From positions 25,740,378 to 25,804,377 of the forward strand of contig OX419343.1 of the NCBI GenBank assembly GCA_948470475.1: a DNA stretch of 64,000 nt, written 5' to 3'. The translations under genes and the position numbers were made by a program. The DNA is from Galaxea fascicularis. Taxonomy: Eukaryota > Cnidaria > Anthozoa > Scleractinia > Euphylliidae. Below, piece after piece: positions 1 through 15,300 of the stretch (the first letter of the stretch is position 1; each line of letters opens with the position of its first letter). The notes beneath the pieces were generated by a model. That model did no database searches and was not told the DNA's origin. It saw nothing but the letters and a program-made list of their open reading frames with translations.

Positions 1-160
1 GAGATCCCGGCACCGCGATACCGGGATCTCGGCTAACCGGGCTGGCCCGGTTGTCATGTAATCGCGGAATTGATCTTTGTTGCGTTTAACAAACGTGCCG
101 AGATCCCGGCAAACTGACCCCAGCCCGGCTAACTGGGCCAGCCCGCCTCATGTAATCAGG
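1..160. repeat. GC-rich dispersed repeat with internal palindrome
   Basis: Bases 1-10 and 21-30 are a perfect 10-base inverted repeat (gagatcccgg / ccgggatctc). A block with GGCTAAC, GGGC and a TCATGTAATC tail occurs at about 31-62 and again, diverged, at about 125-158. This double-block layout resembles repeats I recall from coral genomes. No coding potential is seen. By inference it lies in an intron of the minus-strand gene that starts to its right. The left end is cut by the window edge. Confidence 0.5.
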
Positions 161-398
161 CCCTTAGTGTAACCGACATATAACCACGATGACAGTCCCC
201 TTTATCTCAAAATACACTAGCCAAAGCCTAAAGTAAAATTATTTTCAAACCACAAAACGAAGTAACCAATAGAAACCCAACTTTTACCGATACAAATGCA
301 TAAAATATACTAAACACAAAATAAAACATTCTCAAAAGCACAAACCCTCTGAAAAACAACAACAAAGAAGCAACTGGCAACACTTCTAAACCACTTAC

Positions 399-3300
399 CA
401 ACAAAAGAAGTAGACGAAATGAGCTGACTCGAAAGTGGTGAAACAACAGAAGACGCCCAACGCGAACTCTCAAAAATTGTAGATAAGCTAGGACTCAAGC
501 GTACGCCAGCTGTCGTCTCTATGATGGAGGAACCAGATAACACCGCACTAGCAGAAGCCACCTGAACCACAGACGATACCATTCGAAAAAGCGAAGACTT
601 CGAAACAATTACAGGACTAAAACCAGTTTTCGTAGACGTCAAACTAGTTTCCACAATCGTATTTGAAACAAACAGAGTATAAAAAACTGACGGACCCGAC
701 GTCAACCATATATCAACTGACGACGACATCAATAAACTGTCAACTTCCAAGGCAGAAGACAGTAATTGCAGCGATGGTGTCCCTTGACTTGATCCTAGAT
801 TCGAACCCACTCCCACAGAAGACAAGCTACCTCTTAGAGAACCGCCTGAAATTACCGATTGATACACTACTCCCGACGATGACACCAACACCGAAGATAC
901 TGAAGGCACACTGGACCAACTTCCATCTATTGCTGAACTCGAGCTCACTGCCAACGATGATGAACTACTTCCCCTCAGGCTACTCGTAACAACAACTGAC
1001 GTCGACAACACTCCAGCAGATGATATCAGCACAGACGACACTGACCGCGATACCGATGTACTTTCAACTATTGCCAGCCTCGAGCTACTTGTCACAGATC
1101 TCGAACTACTTCTCACTACGCCACTTGAAACAACTGATGTCGACACCACTCCTGACGATGACACCACCAAAGAAGACACTGAAGGCAATACCGATGTACT
1201 TGGAGCTATTACCACACTCGAGCTCACTGACACAAATGATGAACTACTTCTCACTGAGCTGCTTAAAGACACTGATGGCGACACCACTGCTGACGATGAG
1301 TCCAACACAGAGGACACTGACTGCAATACTGATGTACTTTGATCTGCTGCCACACTCGACCTCACTGCCACAGAAGACGAGCTACTTCTTGCAAGACTGC
1401 TTGAAACAACTGATTGCGAGACTACTCCTGACGATGACACCAACACCGAAGATACTGAAGGCACACTGGACGAACTTCCATCTATTGCTGAACTCGAGCT
1501 CACTGCCAACGATGATGAACTACTTCCCCTCAGGCTACTCGTAACAACAACTGACGTCGACAACACTCCAGCAGATGATATCAGCACAGACGACACTGAC
1601 CGCGATACCGATGTACTTTCAACTATTGCCAGCCTCGAGCTACTTCCCACAGATCTCGAACTACTTCTCACTACGCCACTTGAAACAACTGATGTCGACA
1701 ACACTCCTGACGATGACACTACCAAAGAAGACACTGAAGGCAATACCGATGTACTTGGAGCTATTACCACACTCGAGCTCACTGACACAAATGATGAACT
1801 ACTTCTCACTGAGCTGCTTAAAGACACTGATGGTGACACCACTGCTGACGATGAGTCCAACACAGAGGACACTGACTGCAATACTGATGTACTTTGATCT
1901 GCTGCTACACTCGACCTCACTGCCACAGAAGACGAGCTACTTCTTGCAAGACTGCTTGAAACAACTGATTGCGAGACTACTCCTGACGATGACACCAACA
2001 CCGAAGATACTGAAGGCACACTGGACGAACTTCCATCTATTGCTGAACTCGAGCTCACTGCCAACGATGATGAACTACTTCCCCTCAGGCTACTCGTAAC
2101 AACAACTGACGTCGACAACACTCCAGCAGATGATATCAGCACAGACGACACTGACCGCGATACCGATGTACTTTCAACTATTGCCAGCCTCGAGCTACTT
2201 GCCACAGATCTTGAACTACTTCTCACTACGCCACTTGAAACAACTGATGTCGACACCACTCCTGACGATGACACCACTCCTGACGATGACACTGAAGGAA
2301 ATACCGATGTACTTGGAGCTATTACCACACTCGAGCTCACTGACACAAATGATGAACTACTTCTCACTGAGCTGCTTAAAGACACTGATGGCGACAATAC
2401 TGCTGACGATGAGTCCAACACAGAGGACACTGACTGCAATACTGATGTACTTTGATCTGCTGCCACACTCGACCTCACTGCCACAGAAGACGAGCTACTT
2501 CTTGCAAGACTGCTTGAAACAACTGATTGCGAGACTACTCCTGACGATGACACCAACACCGAAGATACTGCAGCCACACTGGACCAACTTCCATCTATTG
2601 CTGAACTCGAGCTCACTGCCAACGATGATGAACTACTTCCCCTCAGGCTACTCGTAACAACAACTGACGTCGACAACACTCCAGCAGATGATATCAGCAC
2701 AGACGACACTGACCGCGATACCGATGTACTTTCAACTATTGCCAGCCTCGAGCTACTTGTCACAGATCTCGAACTACTTCTCACTACGCCACTTGAAACA
2801 ACTGATGTCGACACCACTCCTGACGATGACACCACCAAAGAAGACACTGAAGGCAATACCGATGTACTTGGAGCTATTACCACACTCGAGCTCACTGACA
2901 CAAATGATGAACTACTTCTCACTGAGCTGCTTAAAGACACTGATGGCGACACCACTGCTGACGATGAGTCCAACACAGAGGACACTGACTGCAATACTGA
3001 TGTACTTTGATCTGCTGCCACACTCGACCTCACTGCCACAGAAGACGAGCTACTTCTTGCAAGACTGCTTGAAACAACTGATTGCGAGACTACTCCTGAC
3101 GATGACACCAACACCGAAGATACTGAAGGCACACTGGACCAACTTCCATCTATTGCTGAACTCGAGCTCACTGCCAACGATGATGAACTACTTCCCCTCA
3201 GGCTACTCGTAACAACAACTGACGTCGACAACACTCCAGCAGATGATATCAGCACAGACGACACTGACCGCGATACCGATGTACTTTCAACTATTGCCAG

Positions 3301-6300
3301 CCTCGAGCTACTTGCCACAGATCTCGAACTACTTCTCACTACGCCACTTGAAACAACTGATGTCGACACCACTCCTGACGATGACACCACCAAAGAAGAC
3401 ACTGAAGGCAATACCGATGTACTTGGAGCTATTACCACACTCGAGCTCACTGACACAAATGATGAACTACTTCTCACTGAGCTGCTTAAAGACACTGATG
3501 GCGACACCACTGCTGACGATGAGTCCAACACAGAGGACACTGACTGCAATACTGATGTACTTTGATCTGCTGCCACACTCGACCTCACTGCCACAGAAGA
3601 CGAGCTACTTCTTGCAAGACTGCTTGAAACAACTGATTGCGAGACTACTCCTGACAATGACACCAACACCGAAGATACTGAAGGCACACTGGACGAACTT
3701 CCATCTATTGCTGAACTCGAGCTCACTGCCAACGATGATGAACTACTTCCCCTCAGGCTACTCGTAACAACAACTGACGTCGACAACACTCCAGCAGATG
3801 ATATCAGCACAGACGACACTGACCGCGATACCGATGTACTTTCAACTATTGCCAGCCTCGAGCTGCTTGTCACAGTTCTCGAACTACTTCTCACTACGCC
3901 ACTTGAAACAACTGATGTCGACACCACTCCTGGCGATGACACCACCAAAGAAGACACTGAAGGCAATACCGATGTACTTGGAGCTATTACCACACTCGAG
4001 CTCACTGACACAAATGATGAACTACTTCTCACTGAGCTGCTTAAAGACACTGATGGCGACACCACTGCTGACGATGAGTCCAACACAGAGGACACTGACT
4101 GCAATACTGATGTACTTTGATCTGCTACCACACTCGACCTCACTGCCACAGAAGACGAGCTACTTCTTGCAAGACTGCTTGAAACAACTGATTGCGAGAC
4201 TACTCCTGACGATGACACCAACACCGAAGATACTGAAGGCACACTGGACGAACTTCCATCTATTGCTGAACTCGAGCTCACTGCCAACGATGATGAACTA
4301 CTTCCCCTCAGGCTACTCGTAACAACAACTGACGTCGACAACACTCCAGCAGATGATATCAGCACAGACGACACTGACCGCGATACCGATGTACTTTCAA
4401 CTATTGCCAGCCTCGAGCTACTTGTCACAGATCTCGAACTACTTCTCACTACGCCACTTGAAACAACTGATGTCGACACCACTCCTGACGATGACACCAC
4501 CAAAGAAGACACTGAAGGCAATACCGATGTACTTGGAGCTATTACCACACTCGAGCTCACTGACACAAATGATGAACTACTTCTCACTGAGCTGCTTAAA
4601 GACACTGATGGCGACACCACTGCTGACGATGAGTCCAACACAGAGGACACTGACTGCAATACTGATGTACTTTGATCTGCTGCCACACTCGACCTCACTG
4701 CCACAGAAGACGAGCTACTTCTTGCAAGACTGCTTGAAACAACTGATTGCGAGACTACTCCTGACGATGACACCAACACCGAAGATACTGAAGGCACACT
4801 GGACGAACTTCCATCTATTGCTGAACTCGAGCTCACTGCCAACGATGATGAACTACTTCCCCTCAGGCTACTCGTAACAACAACTGACGTCGACAACACT
4901 CCAGCAGATGATATCAGCACAGACGACACTGACCGCGATACCGATGTACTTTCAACTATTGCCAGCCTCGAGCTACTTGCCACAGATCTCGAACTACTTC
5001 TCACTACGCCACTTGAAACAACTGATGTCGACAACACTCCTGACGATGACACCACCAAAGAAGACACTGAAGGCAATACCGATGTACTTGGAGCTATTAC
5101 CACACTCGAGCTCACTGACACAAATGATGAACTACTTCTCACTGAGCTGCTTAAAGACACTGATGGCGACACCACTGCTGACGATGAGTCCAACACAGAG
5201 GACACTGACTGCAATACTGATGTACTTTGATCTGCTGCCACACTCGACCTCACTGCCACAGAAGACGAGCTACTTCTTGCAAGACTGCTTGAAACAACTG
5301 ATTGCGAGACTACTCCTGACGATGACACCAACACCGAAGATACTGAAGGCACACTGGACGAACTTCCATCTATTGCTGAACTCGAGCTCACTGCCAACGA
5401 TGATGAACTACTTCCCCTCAGGCTACTCGTAACAACAACTGACGTCGACAACACTCCAGCAGATGATATCAGCACAGACGACACTGACCGCGATACCGAT
5501 GTACTTTCAACTATTGCCAGCCTCGAGCTACTTGCCACAGATCTTGAACTAGTTCTCACTACGCCACTTGAAACAACTGATGTCGACACCACTCCTGACG
5601 ATGACACCACCAAAGAAGACACTGAAGGCAATACCGATGTACTTGGAGCTATTACCACACTCGAGCTCACTGACACAAATGATGAACTACTTCTCACTGA
5701 GCTGCTTAAAGACACTGATGGCGACACCACTGCTGACGATGAGTCCAACACAGAGGACACTGACTGCAATACTGATGTACTTTGATCTGCTGCCACACTC
5801 GACCTCACTGCCACAGAAGACGAGCTACTTCTTGCAAGACTGCTTGAAACAACTGATTGCGAGACTACTCCTGACGATGACACCAACACCGAAGATACTG
5901 AAGGCACACTGGACCAACTTCCATCTATTGCTGAACTCGAGCTCACTGCCAACGATGATGAACTACTTCCCCTCAGGCTACTCGTAACAACAACTGACGT
6001 CGACAACACTCCAGCAGATGATATCAGCACAGACGACACTGACCGCGATACCGATGTACTTTCAACTATTGCCAGCCTCAAGCTACTTCCCACAGATCTC
6101 GAACTACTTCTCACTACGCCACTTGAAACAACTGATGTCGACACCACTCCTGACGATGACACCACCAAAGAAGACACTGAAGGCAATACCGATGTACTTG
6201 GAGCTATTACCACACTCGAGCTCACTGACACAAATGATGAACTACTTCTCACTGAGCTGCTTAAAGACACTGATGGCGACACCACTGCTGACGATGAGTC

Positions 6301-9300
6301 CAACACAGAGGACACTGACTGCAATACTGATGTACTTTGATCTGCTGCCACACTCGACCTCACTGCCACAGAAGACGAGCTACTTCTTGCAAGACTGCTT
6401 GAAACAACTGATTGCGAGACTACTCCTGACGATGACACCAACACCGAAGATACTGAAGGCACACTGGACGAACTTCCATCTATTGCTGAACTCGAGCTCA
6501 CTGCCAACGATGATGAACTACTTCCCCTCAGGCTACTCGTAACAACAACTGACGTCGACAACACTCCAGCAGATGATATCAGCACAGACGACACTGACCG
6601 CGATACCGATGTACTTTCAACTATTGCCAGCCTCGAGCTACTTGCCACAGATCTCGAACTACTTCTTACTACGGCACTTGAAACAACTGATGTCGACACC
6701 ACTCCTGACGATGACACCACCAAAGAAGACACTGAAGGCAATACCGATGTACTTGGAGCTATTACCACACTCGAGCTCACTGACACAAATGATGAACTAC
6801 TTCTCACTGAGCTGCTTAAAGACACTGATGGCGACACCACTGCTGACGATGAGTCCAACACAGAGGACACTGACTGCAATACTGATGTACTTTGATCTGC
6901 TGCCACACTCGACCTCACTGCCACAGAAGACGAGCTACTTCTTGCAAGACTGCTTGAAACAACTGATTGCGAGACTACTCCTGACGATGACACCAACACC
7001 GAAGATACTGAAGGCACACTGGACGAACTTCCATCTATTGCTGAACTCGAGCTCACTGCCAACGATGATGAACTACTTCCCCTCAGGCTACTCGTAACAA
7101 CAACTGACGTCGACAACACTCCAGCAGATGATATCAGCACAGACGACACTGACCGCGATACCGATGTACTTTCAACTATTGCCAGCCTCGAGCTACTTCC
7201 CACAGATCTTGAACTACTTCTCACTACGCCACTTGAAACAACTGATGTCGACACCACTCCTGACGATGACACCACCAAAGAAGACACTGAAGGCAATACC
7301 GATGTACTTGGAGCTATTACCACACTCGAACTCACTGACACAAATGATGAACTACTTCTCACTGAGCTGCTTAAAGACACTGATGGCGACACCACTGCTG
7401 ACGATGAGTCCAACACAGAGGACACTGACTGCAATACTGATGTACTTTGATCTGCTGCCACACTCGACCTCACTGCCACAGAAGACGAGCTACTTCTTGC
7501 AAGACTGCTTGAAACAACTGATTGCGAGACTACTCCTGACGATGACACCAACACCGAAGATACTGAAGGCACACTGGACCAACTTCCATCTATTGCTGAA
7601 CTCGAGCTCACTGCCAACGATGATGAACTACTTCCCCTCAGGCTACTCGTAACAACAACTGACGTCGACAACACTCCAGCAGATGATATCACCACAGACG
7701 ACACTGACCGCGATACCGATGTACTTTCAACTATTGCCAGCCTCGAGCTACTTGCCACAGATCTTGAACTACTTCTCACTACGCCACTTGAAACAACTGA
7801 TGTCGACACCACTCCTGACGATGACACCACCAAAGAAGACACTGAAGGCAATACCGATGTACTTGGAGCTATTACCACACTCGAGCTCACTGACACAAAT
7901 GATGAACTACTTCTCACTGAGCTGCTTAAAGACACTGATGGCGAAACCACTGCTGACGATGAGTCCAACACAGAGGACACTGACTGCAATACTGATGTAC
8001 TTTGATCTGCTGCCACACTCGACCTCACTGCCACAGAAGACGAGCTACTTCTTGCAAGACTGCTTGAAACAACTGATTGCGAGACTACTCCTGACGATGA
8101 CACCAACACCGAAGATACTGAAGGCACACTGGACGAACTTCCATCTATTGCTGAACTCGAGCTCACTGCCAACGATGATGAACTACTTCCCCTCAGGCTA
8201 CTCGTAACAACAACTGACGTCGACAACACTCCAGCAGATGATATCAGCACAGACGACACTGACCGCGATACCGATGTACTTTCAACTATTGCCAGCCTCG
8301 AGCTACTTGTCACAGATCTCGAACTACTTCTCACTACGCCACTTGAAACAACTGATGTCGACACCACTCCTGACGATGACACCACCAATGAAGACACTGA
8401 AGGCAATACCGATGTACTTGGAGCTATTACCACACTCGAGCTCACTGACACAAATGATGAACTACTTCTCACTGAGCTGCTTAAAGACACTGATGGCGAC
8501 ACCACTGCTGACGATGAGTCCAACACAGAGGACACTGACTGCAATACTGATGTACTTTGATCTGCTGCCACACTCGACCTCACTGCCACAGAAGACGAGC
8601 TACTTCTTGCAAGACTGCTCGAAACAACTGATTGCGAGACTACTCCTGACGATGACACCAACACCGAAGATACTGAAGGCACACTGGACGAACTTCCATC
8701 TATTGCTGAACTCGAGCTCACTGCCAACGATGATGAACTACTTCCCCTCAGGCTACTCGTAACAACAACTGACGTCGACAACACTCCAGCAGATGATATC
8801 AGCACAGACGACACTGACCGCGATACCGATGTACTTTCAACTATTGCCAGCCTCGAGCTACTTGCCACAGATCTTGAACTACTTCTCACTACGCCACTTG
8901 AAACAACTGATGTCGACACCACTCCTGACGATGACACCACCAAAGAAGACACTGAAGGCAATACCGATGTACTTGGAGCTATTACCACACTCGAGCTCAC
9001 TGACACAAATGATGAACTACTTCTCACTGAGCTGCTTAAAGACACTGATGGCGACACCACTGCTGACGATGAGTCCAACACAGAGGACACTGACTGCAAT
9101 ACTGATGTACTTTGATCTGCTGCCACACTCGACCTCACTGCCACAGAAGACGAGCTACTTCTTGCAAGACTGCTTGAAACAACTGATTGCGACACTACTC
9201 CTGACGATGACACCAACACCGAAGATACTGAAGGCACACTGGACCAACTTCCATCTATTGCTGAACTCGAGCTCACTGCCAACGATGATGAACTACTTCC

Positions 9301-12300
9301 CCTCAGGCTACTCGTAACAACAACTGACGTCGACAACACTCCAGCAGATGATATCAGCACAGACGACACTGACCGCGATACCGATGTACTTTCAACTATT
9401 GCCAGCCTCGAGCTACTTGCCACAGATCTTGAACTACTTCTCACTACGCCACTTGAAACAACTGATGTCGACACCACTCCTGACGATGACACCACCAAAG
9501 AAGACACTGAAGGCAATACCGATGTACTTGGAGCTATTACCACACTCGAGCTCACTGACACAAATGATGAACTACTTCTCACTGAGCTGCTTAAAGACAC
9601 TGATGGCGACACCACTGCTGACGATGAGTCCAACACAGAGGACACTGACTGCAATACTGATGTACTTTGATCTGCTGCCACACTCGACCTCACTGCCACA
9701 GAAGACGAGCTACTTCTTGCAAGACTGCTTGAAACAACTGATTGCGAGACTACTCCTGACGATGACACCAACACCGAAGATACTGAAGGCACACTGGACC
9801 AACTTCCATCTATTGCTGAACTCGAGCTCACTGCCAACGATGATGAACTACTTCCCCTCAGGCTACTCGTAACAACAACTGACGTCGACAACACTCCAGC
9901 AGATGATATCAGCACAGACGACACTGACCGCGATACCGATGTACTTTCAACTATTGCCAGCCTCGAGCTACTTGTCACAGATCTCGAACTACTTCTCACT
10001 ACGCCACTTGAAACAACTGATGTCGACACCACTCCTGACGATGACACCACCAAAGAAGACACTGAAGGCAATACCGATGTACTTGGAGCTATTACCACAC
10101 TCGAGCTCACTGACACAAATGATGAACTACTTCTCACTGAGCTGCTTAAAGACACTGATGGCGACACCACTGCTGACGATGAGTCCAACACAGAGGACAC
10201 TGACTGCAATACTGATGTACTTTGATCTGCTGCCACACTCGATCTCACTGCCACAGAAGACGAGCTACTTCTTGCAAGACTGCTTGAAACAACTGATTGC
10301 GAGACTACTCCTGACGATGACACCAACACCGAAGATACTGAAGGCACACTGGACGAACTTCCATCTATTGCTGAACTCGAGCTCACTGCCAACGATGATG
10401 AACTACTTCCCCTCAGGCTACTCGTAACAACAACTGACGTCGACAACACTCCAGCAGATGATATCAGCACAGACGACACTGACCGCGATACCGATGTACT
10501 TTCAACTATTGCCAGCCTCGAGCTACTTGCCACAGATCTTGAACTACTTCTCACTACGCCACTTGAAACAACTGATGTCGACACCACTCCTGACGATGAC
10601 ACCACCAAAGAAGACACTGAAGGCAATACCGATGTACTTGGAGCTATTACCACACTCGAGCTCACTGACACAAATGATGAACTACTTCTCACTGAGCTGC
10701 TTAAAGACACTGATGGCGAAACCACTGCTGACGATGAGTCCAACACAGAGGACACTGACTGCAATACTGATGTACTTTGATCTGTTGCCACACTCGACCT
10801 CACTGCCACAGAAGACGAGCTACTTCTTGCAAGACTGCTTGAAACAACTGATTGCGAGACTACTCCTGACGATGACACCAACACCGAAGATACTGAAGGC
10901 ACACTGGACGAACTTCCATCTATTGCTGAACTCGAGCTCACTGCCAACGATGATGAACTACTTCCCCTCAGGCTACTCGTAACAACAACTGACGTCGACA
11001 ACACTCCAGCAGATGATATCAGCACAGACGACACTGACCGCGATACCGATGTACTTTCAACTATTGCCAGCCTCGAGCTACTTGCCACAGATCTTGAACT
11101 ACTTCTCACTACGCCACTTGAAACAACTGATGTCGACAACACTCCTGACGATGACACCACCAAAGAAGACACTGAAGGCAATACCGATGTACTTGGAGCT
11201 ATTACCACACTCGAGCTCACTGACACAAATGATGAACTACTTCTCACTGAGCTGCTTAAAGACACTGATGGCGACACCACTGCTGACGATGAGTCCAACA
11301 CAGAGGACACTGACTGCAATACTGATGTACTTTGATCTGCTGCCACACTCGACCTCACTGCCACAGAAGACGAGCTACTTCTTGCAAGACTGCTTGAAAC
11401 AACTGATTGCGAGACTACTCCTGACGATGACACCAACACCGAAAATACTGAAGGCACACTGGACGAACTTCCATCTATTGCTGAACTCGAGCTCACTGCC
11501 AACGATGATGAACTACTTCCCCTCAGGCTACTCGTAACAACAACTGACGTCGACAACACTCCAGCAGATGATATCAGCACAGACGACACTGACCGCGATA
11601 CCGATGTACTTTCAACTATTGCCAGCCTCGAGCTACTTGCCACAGATCTTGAACTACTTCTCACTACGCCACTTGAAACAACTGATGTCGACACCACTCC
11701 TGACGATGACACCACCAAAGAAGACACTGAAGGCAATACCGATGTACTTGGAGCTATTACCACACTCGAGCTCACTGACACAAATGATGAACTACTTCTC
11801 ACTGAGCTGCTTAAAGACACTGATGGCGACACCACTGCTGACGATGAGTCCAACACAGAGGACACTGACTGCAATACTGATGTACTTTGATCTGCTGCCA
11901 CACTCGACCTCACTGCCACAGAAGACGAGCTACTTCTTGCAAGACTGCTTGAAACAACTGATTGCGAGACTACTCCTGACGATGACACCAACACCGAAGA
12001 TATTGAAGGCACACTGGACGAACTTCCATCTATTGCTGAACTCGAGCTCACTGCCAACGATGATGAACTACTTCCCCTCAGGCTACTCGTAACAACAACT
12101 GACGTCGACAACACTCCAGCAGATGATATCAGCACAGACGACACTGACCGCGATACCGATGTACTTTCAACTATTGCCAGCCTCGAGCTACTTGTCACAG
12201 ATCTCGAACTACTTCTCACTACGCCACTTGAAACAACTGATGTCGACACCACTCCTGACGATGACACCACCAAAGAAGACACTGAAGGCAATACCGATGT

Positions 12301-15300
12301 ACTTGGAGCTATTACTACACTCGAGCTCACTGACACAAATGATGAACTACTTCTCACTGAGCTGCTTAAAGACACTGATGGCGACACCACTGCTGACGAT
12401 GAGTCCAACACAGAGGACACTGACTGCAATACTGATGTACTTTGATCTGCTGCCACACTCGACCTCACTGCCACAGAAGACGAGCTACTTCTTGCAAGAC
12501 TGCTTGAAACAACTGATTGCGAGACTACTCCTGACGATGACACCAACACCGAAGATACTGAAGGCACACTGGACGAACTTCCATCTATTGCTGAACTCGA
12601 GCTCACTGCCAACGATGATGAACTACTTCCCCTCAGGCTACTCGTAACAACAACTGACGTCGACAACACTCCAGCAGATGATATCAGCACAGACGACACT
12701 GACCGCGATACCGATGTACTTTCAACTATTGCCAGCCTCGAGCTACTTGCCACAGATCTCGAACTACTTCTCACTACGCCACTTGAAACAACTGATCTCG
12801 ACACCACTCCTGACGATGACACCACCAAAGAAGACACTGAAGGCAATACCGATGTACTTGGAGCTATTACCACACTCGAGCTCACTGACACAAATGATGA
12901 ACTACTTCTCACTGAGCTGCTTAAAGACACTGATGGCGACACCACTGCTGACGATGAGTCCAACACAGAGGACACTGACTGCAATACTGATGTACTTTGA
13001 TCTGCTGCCACACTCGACCTCACTGCCACAGAAGACGAGCTACTTCTTGCAAGACTGCTTGAAACAACTGATTGCGAGACTACTCCTGACGATGACACCA
13101 ACACCGAAGATACTGAAGGCACACTGGACGAACTTCCATCTATTGCTGAACTCGAGCTCACTGCCAACGATGATGAACTACTTCCCCTCAGGCTACTCGT
13201 AACAACAACTGACGTCGACAACACTCCAGCAGATGATATCAGCACAGACGACACTGACCGCGATACCGATGTACTTTCAACTATTGCCAGCCTCGAGCTA
13301 CTTGCCACAGATCTCGAACTACTTCTCACTACGCCACTTGAAACAACTGATGTCGACAACACTCCTGACGATGACACCACCAAAGAAGACACTGAAGGCA
13401 ATACCGATGTACTTGGAGCTATTACCACACTCGAGCTCACTGACACAAATGATGAACTACTTCTCACTGAGCTGCTTAAAGACACTGATGGCGACACCAC
13501 TGCTGACGATGAGTCCAACACAGAGGACACTGACTGCAATACTGATGTACTTTGATCTGCTGCCACACTCGACCTCACTGCCACAGAAGACGAGCTACTT
13601 CTTGCAAGACTGCTTGAAACAACTGATTGCGAGACTACTCCTGACAATGACACCAACACCGAAGATACTGAAGGCACACTGGACGAACTTCCATCTATTG
13701 CTGAACTCGAGCTCACTGCCAACGATGATGAACTACTTCCCCTCAGGCTACTCGTAACAACAACTGACGTCGACAACACTCCAGCAGATGATATCAGCAC
13801 AGACGACACTGACCGCGATACCGATGTACTTTCAACTATTGCCAGCCTCGAGCTACTTGCCACAGATCTCGAACTACTTCTCACTACGCCACTTGAAACA
13901 ACTGATGTCGACACCACTCCTGACGATGACACCACCAAAGAAGACACTGAAGGCAATACCGATGTACTTGGAGCTATTACCACACTCGAGCTCACTGACA
14001 CAAATGATGAACTACTTCTCACTGAGCTTCTTAAAGACACTGATGGCGACACCACTGCTGACGATGAGTCCAACACAGAGGACACTGACTGCAATACTGA
14101 TGTACTTTGATCTGCTGCCACACTCGACCTCACTGCCACAGAAGACGAGCTACTTCTTGCAAGACTGCTTGAAACAACTGATTGCGAGACTACTCCTGAC
14201 GATGACACCAACACCGAAGATACTGAAGGCACACTGGACCAACTTCCATCTATTGCTGAACTCGAGCTCACTGCCAACGATGATGAACTACTTCCCCTCA
14301 GGCTACTCGTAACAACAACTGACGTCGACAACACTCCAGCAGATGATATCAGCACAGACGACACTGACCGCGATACCGATGTACTTTCAACTATTGCCAG
14401 CCTCGAGCTACTTGCCACAGATCTCGAACTACTTCTCACTACGCCACTTGAAACAACTGATGTCGACAACACTCCTGACGATGACACCACCAAAGAAGAC
14501 ACTGAAGGCAATACCGATGTACTTGGAGCTATTACCACACTCGAGCTCACTGACACAAATGATGAACTACTTCTCACTGAGCTGCTTAAAGACACTGATG
14601 GCGACACCACTGCTGACGATGAGTCCAACACAGAGGACACTGACTGCAATACTGATGTACTTTGATCTGCTGCCACACTCGACCTCACTGCCACAGAAGA
14701 CGAGCTACTTCTTGCAAGACTGCTTGAAACAACTGATTGCGAGACTACTCCTGACAATGACACCAACACCGAAGATACTGAAGGCACACTGGACCAACTT
14801 CCATCTATTGCTGAACTCGAGCTCACTGCCAACGATGATGAACTACTTCCCCTCAGGCTACTCGTAACAACAACTGACGTCGACAACACTCCAGCAGATG
14901 ATATCAGCACAGACGACACTGACCGCGATACCGATGTACTTTCAACTATTGCCAGCCTCGAGCTACTTGCCACAGATCTCGAACTACTTCTCACTACGCC
15001 ACTTGAAACAACTGATGTCGACACCACTCCTGACGATGACACCACCAAAGAAGACACTGAAGGCAATACCGATGTACTTGGAGCTATTACCACACTCGAG
15101 CTCACTGACACAAATGATGAACTACTTCTCACTGAGCTGCTTAAAGACACTGATGGCGACACCACTGCTGACGATGAGTCCAACACAGAGGACACTGACT
15201 GCAATACTGATGTACTTTGATCTGCTGCCACACTCGACCTCACTGCCACAGAAGACGAGCTACTTCTTGCAAGACTGCTTGAAACAACTGATTGCGAGAC

